Source: a bacterium
GTDB lineage: Bacteria > Myxococcota_A > Bradymonadia > UBA7976 > UBA1532
DNA length: 64,000 nucleotides
Direction: 5' to 3'
Assembly: GCA_030426085.1 (NCBI GenBank)
Contig: JAUHYW010000022.1
Span: 60,019-124,018, forward strand
In this document: positions 53,858 through 62,241 of the stretch, piece after piece
Numbering within the stretch: position 1 is the first letter of the stretch
Layout of the letters: each line of letters begins with the position of its first letter
Translations under genes and position numbers: made by a program
The notes under the pieces: model-generated
Told to the model about the DNA's origin: nothing
Databases searched by the model: none
What the model saw: only the letters and a program-made list of their open reading frames with translations

Positions 53858-54799
53858 ATGAACGATGACGCCCTCGTCGAGCTGATCGCCCAGCAGGTCC
53901 GGGCCCGCCTCATGGCCGGCGGCCAGGGGCCGGGATACACCCGGGCCCCGAGCGCCGCCCGCCCCTCGCTCGAGACCCACTCGCCCGAAGAGCTGCGGGT
54001 CATCCCGTGCGACGAGTCGCCCGAGACGTGCAGCGGCTGCGGCATGTGCGCGGTGCGCCGCCCCCAGGACGCCCGGGCGATCGTCGAGGCCGGGGCCGCC
54101 CGCATCGGAGCCGGCGGCGGCACCGGGCGGGTCGAGGGCGGGCTGGCGGGCTACATCGACCACACCCTGCTCAAGCCCGAGGCCACCCGCGAGCAGCTCC
54201 ACGCGCTCGCCGAGGAGGCCCGCAAGCACCGCTTCGCCACCGTCTGCGTCAACTCGGCCAACGTGCGGCTGATGAGCCAGTTCCTCGAGGGCAGCGGGGT
54301 GCCGGTGTGCGCCGTCGTCGGCTTCCCGCTCGGCGCGATGACCCCCCACGCCAAGGCCTACGAGACCCGCGAGGCCGTGCGCTGCGGCGCCCGCGAGGTC
54401 GACATGGTGCTCAACATCGGGGCCCTCAAGAGCAGCGACCACCGGCTGGTGTTCGAAGACATCAAGGCCGTCGTCGACGCCGCGAAGCCGGTGGCGGTCA
54501 AGGTCATCCTCGAGACCAGCAAGCTCGACCGCGAAGAGAAGGTCGCCGCCTGCGCGCTCGCCAAGGCGGCCGGGGCGGCGTTCGTCAAGACCAGCACCGG
54601 CTTCGGCGGCGGCGGGGCCACCGCCGAGGACGTCGCGCTCATGCGGCGCATGGTCGGGGCCGACATGGGGGTCAAGGCCTCGGGCGGGGTGCGCGATCGG
54701 GGCGCCGCCGAGGCGATGATCGCCGCCGGCGCCAACCGCATCGGCGCCTCGGCCTCGGTGGCGATCGTCACCGGCGGCCGGGCCGCGGGCGGTTACTGA
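53858..54799 (+). CDS. deoC: Deoxyribose-phosphate aldolase with a Cys-rich N-terminal extension
   Basis: The 313-residue enzyme cleaves 2-deoxyribose-5-phosphate to glyceraldehyde-3-phosphate and acetaldehyde. The aldolase core starts at about 97 (YIDHTLLKPEATREQL), with the Schiff-base Lys K244 in FVKTSTGF and the accessory Lys K215 in AVKVILET. Before it lies a 95-residue extension carrying C51, C58, C61 and C64 (CSGCGMC), a pattern that could bind zinc or an iron-sulfur cluster, absent from ordinary DeoC (about 220-260 residues). ATG 53858 is chosen because a -10-like TAGAGT lies eight bases upstream and homologous spacing fits; no ribosome site is visible. The gene directly follows the MITE-like element. 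Confidence 0.93.
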   Translation: MNDDALVELIAQQVRARLMAGGQGPGYTRAPSAARPSLETHSPEELRVIPCDESPETCSGCGMCAVRRPQDARAIVEAGAARIGAGGGTGRVEGGLAGYIDHTLLKPEATREQLHALAEEARKHRFATVCVNSANVRLMSQFLEGSGVPVCAVVGFPLGAMTPHAKAYETREAVRCGAREVDMVLNIGALKSSDHRLVFEDIKAVVDAAKPVAVKVILETSKLDREEKVAACALAKAAGAAFVKTSTGFGGGGATAEDVALMRRMVGADMGVKASGGVRDRGAAEAMIAAGANRIGASASVAIVTGGRAAGGY

Positions 54800-54849
54800 A
54801 CCGGCCCCTCGCGCATCCACCCCGCACACCGCACCCACAGGAGGAACCG

Positions 54850-55131
54850 ATGGCCAAGTCGATCAAGGTGACCCGCCCCCACAAGACCACCGCCGAAGGC
54901 GCCCGGCAGAAGCTGCGGGCCCTCGCCGGCGAGATCGAGTCCCGCTACGGGCTCTCGGTGAGCTGGAAGGGCGACGTGGCCCACGTCTCGGGGCGGGGGG
55001 TCAAGAAGGGCACCGCGTCGGTCGACGAGCGCAACGTCACCGTCGACCTGTCGCTGGGCATGCCGGCCAGCCTCGTCGCGAGCAAGATCGAGGCGGGCAT
55101 CGAGAAGGCGATCAGCGAGCAGTTCGGCTGA
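54850..55131 (+). CDS. PHA-system/PF09650-type small protein
   Basis: This 93-residue protein matches the polyhydroxyalkanoic acid system family PF09650: basic start (SIKVTRPHKTTAEGARQKL), a central YGLSVSWKGDVAHVSGRGVKKG and a C-terminal LGMPASLVASKIEAGIEKAI. Such proteins are linked to PHA granules in other bacteria, but members also occur without PHA genes, and no PHA synthase is in this window. It starts 50 bases behind deoC with AGGAGGAA, and the next gene is convergent. It is probably cytoplasmic. Confidence 0.85.
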   Translation: MAKSIKVTRPHKTTAEGARQKLRALAGEIESRYGLSVSWKGDVAHVSGRGVKKGTASVDERNVTVDLSLGMPASLVASKIEAGIEKAISEQFG

Positions 55132-55147
55132 TCGGCCCCCCGGCGGG

Positions 55148-57448
55148 TCAGTTGGTCTCGACGGTGAGCTGGAACGGCCCCGAGGCGCCGTTGAACCCGT
55201 CGACGACGATGTAGTAGCCCACCCCGCCCCGGGCCTGGAAGCTGATCTCCGAGTCCCGGTCGAGGAAGCTGATGTCGTCGTTGCACGCCACCTCGGCCCC
55301 GCACTCCTCGAGCGCGTAGAGCACCGTGTCGTAGTCGCTGCCCACGGTCGAGGCGGTCACCACCACGTCGTCGGGGAAGCCCACGAGCAGGACGGCGTCC
55401 GGCGAGCCGCCCCCGCCGCAGTCGGCCGCGTGCTGGTCGGGCAGCCCCGACGTGTCGCCGATCCAGGCCCCGGGCACGAGGTCGGCCGGGGTCACGTCGG
55501 GGCAGGCGTCGGGGGTCGGCGGCACGCAGGTGAGGTTGGCGCAGGCCCCCTCGCAGCCGTCGCCGCAGCCCTGCCCCGGGCTGACGAAGCGCAGCGGCAC
55601 ATCGCCGGTGATCCCGGCGCTGTAGCTCTCGACCACCACGTAGTACCGCACACCGGCCTCAGCGTCGAAGACGATGCGCGAGGCGGTGCCCGACCCCCCG
55701 TCGTCGTCGCAGAAGAGGTCCCGGTCGTTGCAGTCGGTCCACACCGACATCACCGTGTCGAAGTCGGCCCCGCCGGTGTCGAGCACCACCTCGGCCGGCT
55801 CGTCGAGCGTGAAGGTGAAGACCTGATCGCTGCCGGCGGCGGCGCCCCGGCAGCTCCCGTCGACCCGGTCGGGCGCCCCGACGGTGCTGCCCATGTAGAC
55901 CCCGAAGGCGTCCATCTCGATGCCGCCATCGCACAGCGGCGGGGGCGGCGGCTCGCAGACCCCGGCCCGGCACACCTCGTCCCCCGGGCAGTCGGCGTCG
56001 GCCGCGCACGGGGGCACCACGCACGCCCCGTCGTCGCAGGCGAGCCCCTCGGGGCAGTCGGCGTCGGCGACGCAGATCTCGACCCCGGCGAAGTTCAGCA
56101 CGATCTGCCCGGTGTCCGCCTCGCCGTAGCCCTCGACCACCGCGAAGTAGGTCGCGCCGGCGCGGGCGTCGAAGGTCAGCGTCGAGGTGGTCACCCCGGC
56201 GGCGACGTCGTCGTTGCAGGCGAGCTCCTCGGCGCCCGCGGCGCACGGGCTGCGCACGCTGAGCACCGTGTCGAAGTTCGAGCCGTCGGTGTCGAGCGTG
56301 ACCCGGGCGTTGACCTCCAGGGTGAACTCGAAGACCTGCTCCGGGCCGTCGTCGGCCCGCCCGCAGCCCCCGTCGATCGCGTCGAAGGCGGCGACGTTGC
56401 TGCCCTGGTAGACCCCGAAGCCGTCCATCACCACCGGCGCGTCGCAGCTCGACCCGCCGGGGGGCAGCGCGCAGACCCCGCCCTGGCACGTCTCGTCCCC
56501 CGGGCAGTCGGCGTCGGCCTGGCACGGCGGGGCCATCGGCGGTACGCAGACCCCGTTCTCGCAGGTCTCGAAGCCGAAGCAGTCCCCGTCGACCACGCAC
56601 TCGGGGCCGGCCCCCGGCACGCAGGCGTTCTGCACGCACGCCTCGCCCGGGGCGCACTCGATGGCGTCGAGGCACGGGTCGCGGCAGACCCCCTGCACGC
56701 AGAACTGGAAGAAGCAGTCGAAGTCGGTCGTGCACTGCCCCGGCGGGTTGGGGCCGGGGCCGACCCCGCCGGTGCACTCGCCGCCCTCGCAGGTCTCGCC
56801 CGGCCCGCATTGCAGGTCGTCGACGCAGCACACCCGCCCCGGGAAGTCCTCGTCGACGTTGCCGTCGCAGTCGTCGTCGTCCCCGTCGCACACCTCGTCC
56901 TGGGGCATCACCGGCGGCGCGTCGCAGATCACCGACCGCTGATCGGCCGCGCAGACCCGGGTGCCCTGGCTGCTGCACCCGTTCTGGTCGACCACGCAGC
57001 CCACCCCGAGCCCGGCGTAGCCCTCGTCCACCGTGCCGTTGCAGTTGTCGTCGTGCCCGTTGCACAGCTCGCCGGCCGCCTGGCACGGGCCGAACTGCCC
57101 GTCGACGCAGGTGGCGACCCCGCACGACTCGACGCACAGGCGGGTCTCGCCGGCGGCGCACGGCCCGGTGGGCTCGGGCTCCATCGGCTCGGGGTCGGGG
57201 TCGGGGTCGGGCTCCGGCTCGCCCGGATCGGGCTCCGGCTCGCCCGGATCGGGCTCCGGCTCGAGCACCGGGATGCCCGCGTCGGCCGCGGGCCCGCCGG
57301 TGTCCCGGGGGGCGACGGTCATGTCGCCCGGGCCGAGCACGCCGACGTCCCGTGAGGGGCCGAGGTCGACGTCGTTCGGCGCCACGGCGTCGTCGCAGGC
57401 CAGGGCAGAGAGCGCGCACAGGGTCATCAGTGGGATTCGGATCTTCAT
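55148..57448 (-). CDS. Cys-rich secreted lipoprotein with calcium motifs and PPC-like repeats
   Basis: The gene encodes 766 residues with lipobox LSALAC (Cys about 18). A low-complexity segment of EPEPDPG units (21-base repeats near 57190-57270) is followed by two CNGxDDNCNGxxDEG-type calcium motifs, then EGF-like Cys knots. Three PPC-like beta domains follow, recognisable from DGFGVYQGSN, DAFGVYMGST and a third of DTSGLPDQHA, each with FDTVLSV- or YDTVLYA-type cores and a conserved Cys pair. It ends without MYXO-CTERM, so lipid anchoring is the attachment. The role is unknown; the style is like other myxobacterial surface proteins. A -10-like TAGCGT ends seven bases before ATG. Confidence 0.83.
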   Translation of the reverse strand: MKIRIPLMTLCALSALACDDAVAPNDVDLGPSRDVGVLGPGDMTVAPRDTGGPAADAGIPVLEPEPDPGEPEPDPGEPEPDPDPDPEPMEPEPTGPCAAGETRLCVESCGVATCVDGQFGPCQAAGELCNGHDDNCNGTVDEGYAGLGVGCVVDQNGCSSQGTRVCAADQRSVICDAPPVMPQDEVCDGDDDDCDGNVDEDFPGRVCCVDDLQCGPGETCEGGECTGGVGPGPNPPGQCTTDFDCFFQFCVQGVCRDPCLDAIECAPGEACVQNACVPGAGPECVVDGDCFGFETCENGVCVPPMAPPCQADADCPGDETCQGGVCALPPGGSSCDAPVVMDGFGVYQGSNVAAFDAIDGGCGRADDGPEQVFEFTLEVNARVTLDTDGSNFDTVLSVRSPCAAGAEELACNDDVAAGVTTSTLTFDARAGATYFAVVEGYGEADTGQIVLNFAGVEICVADADCPEGLACDDGACVVPPCAADADCPGDEVCRAGVCEPPPPPLCDGGIEMDAFGVYMGSTVGAPDRVDGSCRGAAAGSDQVFTFTLDEPAEVVLDTGGADFDTVMSVWTDCNDRDLFCDDDGGSGTASRIVFDAEAGVRYYVVVESYSAGITGDVPLRFVSPGQGCGDGCEGACANLTCVPPTPDACPDVTPADLVPGAWIGDTSGLPDQHAADCGGGGSPDAVLLVGFPDDVVVTASTVGSDYDTVLYALEECGAEVACNDDISFLDRDSEISFQARGGVGYYIVVDGFNGASGPFQLTVETN

Positions 57449-57455
57449 CGGCGTG

Positions 57456-57484
57456 ACGCTAGCGCCGAGCCGAGCAAAAGACAA
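57456..57484 (-). promoter_or_regulatory. Candidate leaderless-type promoter of the PPC lipoprotein gene
   Basis: On the minus strand TTGTCT (57484-57479) and TAGCGT (57461-57456) are 17 bases apart; the -10 ends seven bases before ATG 57448. No Shine-Dalgarno sequence can fit. Confidence 0.4.
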
Positions 57485-57604
57485 ACTCCGGTCACGTCGA
57501 CCCTTTTCGCCATTCGATGCGGGCACTTGCCCCGGTGAGGGACACCCCGGCGTCATCAGCCGGCGCGACGGGGAGGCCCGTATCCGGGCGGGCTCCGGGG
57601 CGGC

Positions 57605-59350
57605 TCACCCCTCCCGGCGGCGCAGGGCCCGGGCCCCGAGCCGCATCGGCACGACGTGCGCCGCGGCGGTCAGCGCCAGGGCGGCGAGCACCATCCCGGC
57701 GAGCTGCGCCAGCCGCGCCGGGCGGGGCACGAAGCCGGTCTCCATCCAGTAGCCCAGCGCCGACAGCGGCCAGCCGACGAGCGCCAGGGTCGCGATCATG
57801 TAGAACAGCCCCCCGAGCATGAACAGCACCCCGCCCATGCCGCTGGCGATGCGGGCCGGGTTGGCCTCGTGGAACCGGGGCGCCGTCGCCCCCAGGCCGA
57901 CGCCCATACCGCACAGGGCCCAGGTCATCACCCCGGCGATCACCGCCGAGGTCGGGATCATCCATAGCGGCAGGCCCACGATCAGATCGGAGGCCACCGT
58001 CAGCCCCACCGCCAGGGCCATCAGCGGCCACAGCCCCCAGCGCACGTGGGCCTTCAGGAGCTGCTCGGGCGTGATCGGGGCCACCTGCACCGCCCAGAAC
58101 GCGCGCCCCTCGAGGCTCACCGCCGGGTACAGGAAGCGCACCGCGACCGTCGTCACCACCAGCCCGCCGAGCACCAGGTTGACGAAGAACAGCCCCCGGT
58201 CGCCGATGACGCCGGTGGCCTGGAGCGTGCGGAAGTACTTGAAGTTGAACAGGTACACCACCACCAGCGCCGCGATGAGCAGGAGCTGGGTCCACTGCCC
58301 GGTGGTGCGCACGAAGATGCGGTTGTCCCGGGCCACGAACGCGTCGACCACCGACGAGGGCACCCTCGGCGGACGGCGGCGATCCATCAGCGGGCCCAGC
58401 AATCGCCGCAGCAGGCCCTCGCCCTCGACCCGGCCCTCCTGAGCCCGGGTGAAGCTGCGCAGGTAGACCGCCCGGGCGAGCCACGCCCCCACCGCGCACG
58501 CCGCCGCCGCGGCGAGGTACAGCGTCGCCGCCGGCAGCGCCGCCTCGGCCGGCTCGCCCCGCAGCAGGGCGAAGAGGCTGTCGACGACCCAGTCCGACGG
58601 GGTCGACGGGCCGCGGTCGGCGCTCAGGCTGCCGATGAGCGCGGCCAGATCGGCGAAGCCGCCCGGCTCGAGGAACCGCTCCGGCTCGGCCAGCCGGAAC
58701 GCGATGTAGATCACCAGGAAGCCGACCATCGCCAGCACGAGCAGCACGTCGTGGGTCCGCTGGGCCGGCAGCCAGCGGGCCAGGGCCATCGTCAGGATCG
58801 AGCCCACCGCGGCGCACAGCACCGTCAGCGGCAGCAGCAGCAGCGGCAGCGCGACGTACCACCCGACCGACGCCCCGAGCACCGGCCCGCAGCCGGCGAG
58901 GATGGGCAGCGCGAAGACCAGCATCATCCACGAGGCCTGGGTCCAGGTGTCGACCAGCCGGGCGAGGTACAGCCGGGCCGGACCGACCGGCGAGCTGACG
59001 AGCAGCGGCAGGTCGTCGGCCAGGTACAGCGTGGTGAACGCGGCGATGGTGTTGCTGAAGACCAGCAGCCCGATGAAGAAGAGCAGGACGATGTCGAGCA
59101 CCCGCCCGATGAGCAGCTCGGCGAGCACCTCCAGCTCGAGGAACTGCGTGAACAGCCACCGGGCGCCGGCGAAGCCCCCGGTCATGAAGCCGAGGGCGAA
59201 GACCGCCAGCACCACGTAGCGCAGGCGGCCCTGGCGGTCGCGGCTGCGGGGCAGGTTGCGCAGCCCGCGGATCCGGGGCCACAGCAGCCACGCCAGGGCC
59301 CGCGCCGCGCCGCGCCCCCCCATCGGCGTGGTGGGGGCCGGCCGGCTCAT
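57605..59350 (-). CDS. ABC-2 type exporter membrane protein (PF16949-like)
   Basis: The 581-residue integral membrane protein has about 12 predicted helices in two halves. The N-terminal helix pairs (ALGFMTGGFAGARWLF, LIGRVLDIVLLFFIGLLVF) and a loop reading TLYLADDLPLLVSSPV match the ABC_tran_2 putative exporter family, where such loops contact an ATPase. No ATP-binding partner is in the window. It begins at ATG 59350, overlapping the SDR stop by ATGA (59347-59350), so the two are coupled. Substrate unknown. Confidence 0.78.
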   Translation of the reverse strand: MSRPAPTTPMGGRGAARALAWLLWPRIRGLRNLPRSRDRQGRLRYVVLAVFALGFMTGGFAGARWLFTQFLELEVLAELLIGRVLDIVLLFFIGLLVFSNTIAAFTTLYLADDLPLLVSSPVGPARLYLARLVDTWTQASWMMLVFALPILAGCGPVLGASVGWYVALPLLLLPLTVLCAAVGSILTMALARWLPAQRTHDVLLVLAMVGFLVIYIAFRLAEPERFLEPGGFADLAALIGSLSADRGPSTPSDWVVDSLFALLRGEPAEAALPAATLYLAAAAACAVGAWLARAVYLRSFTRAQEGRVEGEGLLRRLLGPLMDRRRPPRVPSSVVDAFVARDNRIFVRTTGQWTQLLLIAALVVVYLFNFKYFRTLQATGVIGDRGLFFVNLVLGGLVVTTVAVRFLYPAVSLEGRAFWAVQVAPITPEQLLKAHVRWGLWPLMALAVGLTVASDLIVGLPLWMIPTSAVIAGVMTWALCGMGVGLGATAPRFHEANPARIASGMGGVLFMLGGLFYMIATLALVGWPLSALGYWMETGFVPRPARLAQLAGMVLAALALTAAAHVVPMRLGARALRRREG

Positions 59351-60093
59351 CCGGCGGTGAACCCGCCGTCGACGATGTGCACCTGCCCGGTCACGAAGCT
59401 GGCCTCGTCGCTGGCGAGGAAGACCACGATGCCGCAGATCTCGTCCGGCGTCGCGTAGCGCTTCAGCGCCGCCCGCTCGGTGTACAGCTTCGCGATCTCG
59501 GGGGTGCTGGTGAGCACCGAGGCGAACTTCGTGTCCACCAGCCCCGGGGCGACGGCGTTGAAGCGGATGCCCTCGGGCCCGCACTCCACCGCCAGGGTCT
59601 TCGTCATCGAGATCAGGGCCGCCTTGGTCATGCCGTAGACCCCTTGCAGCGGCGAGGCGCCCAGGCCCTGGATGCTGGCGATGTTGATGATCGAGCCGGC
59701 CGCCTCCCGGGCCCGCAGGCGCTGCACGACGCCCCGGATGGCGTTGAACGCGCCCTTGAGGTTGACCTCGAACGTCTTGTCCCACATCGACTCCGGGGCC
59801 TGGAGCAGCGGGCCGAAGTGGGGGTTGGTGGCGGCGTTGTTGACCAGCACGTCCACCGGACCGACCTGGGCCTCGATGTGGGCCAGCGCGGCGTCGATGG
59901 CCTCGGGCTGCCCCATGTGGCACGGCACCGCGGTGGCCCCCATCTCGGCGGCGGCCGCCTCGAGCGGGCCCGGCTTGCGGGACGAGATCACGACCCGGGC
60001 GCCCTCGGCGACGCACGCCTCGGCGGCAGCCCGGCCGATGCCCCGGCTGCCGCCGGTGATCCAGATGACCTTGTCTGCGAGCCGCTCGCCCAT
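59347..60093 (-). CDS. Short-chain dehydrogenase/reductase upstream of the exporter
   Basis: This is a 248-residue NAD(P)-dependent oxidoreductase. TGGSRGIG lies at about 14-21, NNAA near 90, and the catalytic triad Ser in INIASIQGLG with YGMTK near 155-159. VVISSRKP (Arg after strand 2) favours NADP. The end FVTGQVHIVDGGFTAG is typical of FabG-like members. GGGAGG precedes ATG 60093. It is divergent from ccmH, with a 156-base gap, and coupled to an ABC-2-type permease, so it may modify an exported lipid or glycan; that is inference. Confidence 0.9.
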   Translation of the reverse strand: MGERLADKVIWITGGSRGIGRAAAEACVAEGARVVISSRKPGPLEAAAAEMGATAVPCHMGQPEAIDAALAHIEAQVGPVDVLVNNAATNPHFGPLLQAPESMWDKTFEVNLKGAFNAIRGVVQRLRAREAAGSIINIASIQGLGASPLQGVYGMTKAALISMTKTLAVECGPEGIRFNAVAPGLVDTKFASVLTSTPEIAKLYTERAALKRYATPDEICGIVVFLASDEASFVTGQVHIVDGGFTAG

Positions 60094-60213
60094 CGGGGCC
60101 TCCCTGCGTGTGGAGCGAAGTGTCGATTCGGTGGCGCCGACGCCCGCCGTCGCGGGCCGCGGGCGTCGCCTCGCAGAGTGCGGCCTGCGGGCGCCGGGCG
60201 CAACCGCCGCAGA

Positions 60214-60242
60214 TTGCCCGGGTCGCCCCCCTCGTGTACCGT
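60214..60242 (+). promoter_or_regulatory. Candidate leaderless-type promoter of ccmH
   Basis: TTGCCC (60214-60219) and TACCGT (60237-60242) are 17 bases apart, and the -10 ends seven bases before ATG 60250. Transcription would start at or next to the A of the start codon. Confidence 0.45.
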
Positions 60243-60249
60243 GGCTGCG

Positions 60250-60909
60250 ATGAAGACCCCGATCCTCTCGCTGCCGGTCGCGCTGGGGCTCCTGCTCCTG
60301 GCGGGTGGGCTGTCGACGGCCGCGGCGCAGACGCCGGACGCCGCGCCGGCCGTGCCCGCCGCGCCGAGCCCCGCGGCGCCCGAGGGCGCCGAAGCGCCGG
60401 CCACACCGCTGACCCCCACCGCCCCGGCCACCGACGTCGACCCCACGACCCCGCCCCCGGTGGCCCCACCGGCGCCGGCCAGCCCCCCGCTGCCGCTCGA
60501 AGAGGGCAGCGCGGTGGACGAGATCGGCCGCCGGGTGCGCCGGCTGGCCGACGAGCTGCGCAGCCCGTTCTGCCCGGGCAAGACCCTGATGACCTGCACC
60601 AGCTATCAGGCCTTCGAGCTGCGCCGCGAGATGCGGGAGATGATCGAGCAGGGCATGAGCGACGGCGACATCATCGACGCGCTCGTGCTGCGCCACGGCG
60701 AGGAGGTCCGCAACCCGCCGCAGCCGTGGTACACGATCCTGGTCCCCATCCTGCCGTTCCTGGTGCTGGGTGTGCTGCTGTTCTGGATCTTCCGCAAGTG
60801 GAAGGAACGCGACCGCAAGACGCCCGACGCCGCCACCCCCGAGCTCGATCCGGCCGACGCCGAGCGCCTCGCCCGGCTGCGGGCGCGCACCCGGGCCGAG
60901 TTCGAGTAG
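60250..60909 (+). CDS. ccmH: CcmH-like cytochrome c maturation protein of the FCPG type
   Basis: The product is 219 residues: a signal peptide (about 1-26), a Pro/Ala-rich linker of about 60 residues, then the CcmH core of about 85-155 and a C-terminal transmembrane helix at 161-181. Instead of the usual LRCxxC, the Cys pair is C108 and C116 (SPFCPGKTLMTC), spaced by seven residues; the rest (ELRREMREMIEQGMSDGDIIDALV) is classical. The protein would handle the reduced apocytochrome thiols before heme attachment. The next gene, 47 bases on, encodes a CcmI-C-like domain, supporting the role. A leaderless-type promoter is proposed. Confidence 0.85.
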   Translation: MKTPILSLPVALGLLLLAGGLSTAAAQTPDAAPAVPAAPSPAAPEGAEAPATPLTPTAPATDVDPTTPPPVAPPAPASPPLPLEEGSAVDEIGRRVRRLADELRSPFCPGKTLMTCTSYQAFELRREMREMIEQGMSDGDIIDALVLRHGEEVRNPPQPWYTILVPILPFLVLGVLLFWIFRKWKERDRKTPDAATPELDPADAERLARLRARTRAEFE

Positions 60910-60956
60910 GTCCACCCCATCCGATCCGGCCACGGGCGCCGGGCACAGGAGAACCC

Positions 60957-61625
60957 ATGCGATACATCATGTCCGCGACGGCGCTGATCGCCGCCCTGGC
61001 GCTGACCGCCTGCAACAAGCAGGATCCGGCCACCGGCGAGAAGACCGCCGCGCAGAAGAAGGCCCCCGCCGCGACCCAGGCGGCCCCCGCGCCGGCCCCG
61101 GTCCAGCAGGCCAAGGTGCAGGGCGCCGCGACCCCGGCCGCCGGATCGCAGCCGACCTCGATGCCCGCCGGGCACCCGCCCGCCGGCGGGATGCCGCCCG
61201 GTCACCCGCCGGCCGGCGGCATGCCCCCCGGCCACCCGCCCGCCGGAGGCGCCGCGCCCGCCGGGGGCGGCACGCTCGCCGGCACGATCGACCTCGACGC
61301 CGGCATGAAGGCCAAGGTCAAGGCCGGCTCGGTGCTGTTCATCATCGTGCGCCAGGACGCCGGCCAGGGGCAGCGGGGCATGCTGCTCGCCGCCAAGAAG
61401 GTGCCCGTCACCGGGGCCGACATGTTCCCGCTCAAGTACACCGTCGGCCCGGCGGACGTGATGATGCAGGGCACCCAGCTCGCCGGCAACGTGCGGGTCG
61501 AGGCCCGGGTCGACCAGGACGGCGACGCCATCAGCAAGGCCCCCGGCGACGTGGTCGGCGCGCTCGACAAGGCGGTGAAGGTGGGCGACGAGGGGCTCGA
61601 CTTCACCCTGAACGCCAGCCTCTGA
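60957..61625 (+). CDS. Lipoprotein with a CcmI-C-terminal-like domain
   Basis: The 222-residue product has lipobox ALTAC (Cys about 19) and a linker with three PPGHPPAGG-type repeats in 30-base units (about 61160-61250). Its C-terminal part (about 103-215) reads GTLAGTIDLDAGMKAKV, then SVLFIIVRQDAGQGQRGMLLAAKK and ADVMMQGTQLAG with ARVDQDGDAISKAPGDVVG, which fits the C-terminal periplasmic domain of CcmI/CycH that hands apocytochromes to CcmF-CcmH. There is no TPR or membrane half, so it is the domain alone on a lipid anchor. It is 47 bases behind ccmH with an AGGAG site. Confidence 0.8.
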   Translation: MRYIMSATALIAALALTACNKQDPATGEKTAAQKKAPAATQAAPAPAPVQQAKVQGAATPAAGSQPTSMPAGHPPAGGMPPGHPPAGGMPPGHPPAGGAAPAGGGTLAGTIDLDAGMKAKVKAGSVLFIIVRQDAGQGQRGMLLAAKKVPVTGADMFPLKYTVGPADVMMQGTQLAGNVRVEARVDQDGDAISKAPGDVVGALDKAVKVGDEGLDFTLNASL

Positions 61626-61713
61626 TCGCCGCGGGCGCGCCGCGTCCGATTCGTACAATACGCCCCGCCCGGCCGATGGCACGCTGGCCCCTCATCGACC
61701 CCGAGGAGGCCCC

Positions 61714-62169
61714 ATGCCGTCCGAGAAGCCCGCCTACGACCCCCCGCTGACCCCCCGCCTGATCGTGCCCGACGCGCCCGCGGCCATCGCGTGGTACGTC
61801 GACACGCTCGGCGCCCGTGAGCTGGAGCGCTACACCCTGCCCGACGGCGGGGTGGCCCACGCCGCGCTGGCCGTCGAGGGCGGGGTCTTCGCGCTCACCG
61901 AGGCCGCGCCCCACTGGCACAACCGCGACCCGCGCGACCTGGGCGGCAGCCCGGTGATCCTGTCGCTGAAGGTCGCCGACCCCGACGCCACCGTGGCCCG
62001 GGCCGTCGAGCGGGGGGCGAGTGTCGTATTTCCGCTCGCCGACCAGCCCTACGGCCACCGGGGGGGCCGCATCGCCGACCCGTTCGGCCACCTGTGGATC
62101 GTCTTCCGGGTGATCGAAGACCTCACCCCCGACCAGATCCAGGCCCGCATGGCGGCCTACGCCGAGTGA
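61714..62169 (+). CDS. VOC-superfamily protein, PhnB/glyoxalase-like
   Basis: This 151-residue cytoplasmic protein has one VOC fold: PRLIVPDAPAAIAWYVDTLGARE at about 14-36, HAALAVEGGVFALTEAAP near 50-67, VILSLKVADPDATVARAVERGA near 88-109, and DPFGHLWIVFR near 126-136, where D/H/W positions fit the family. The motif set is nearest to the PhnB-like DNA-binding-free proteins of unknown substrate. GAGGAGGCCCC precedes ATG, 88 bases after the CcmI-C-like gene. A TACAAT -10-like box is at 61654-61659 without a clear -35. Confidence 0.85.
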   Translation: MPSEKPAYDPPLTPRLIVPDAPAAIAWYVDTLGARELERYTLPDGGVAHAALAVEGGVFALTEAAPHWHNRDPRDLGGSPVILSLKVADPDATVARAVERGASVVFPLADQPYGHRGGRIADPFGHLWIVFRVIEDLTPDQIQARMAAYAE

Positions 62170-62212
62170 CGCCCGGCCGATCGCGCCGGCCTTGTATTCG
62201 GTGAGCCCCCCG

Positions 62213-62229
62213 CGTCACTGTGAGTGACG
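62213..62229. promoter_or_regulatory. Inverted repeat before the terminal gene
   Basis: CGTCACT (62213-62219), GTG, AGTGACG (62223-62229) form a perfect seven-base dyad whose right arm abuts the GAGGGG ribosome site of the gene at 62242. It could be an operator or an RNA hairpin limiting translation. Confidence 0.4.
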
Positions 62230-62241
62230 AGGGGTACGCCG

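Noticed and set aside
53858..54799. deoC as part of an ethanolamine or propanediol microcompartment
   Set aside because: No shell-protein gene or partner enzyme occurs in the window, so the Cys extension cannot be taken as an encapsulation tag.
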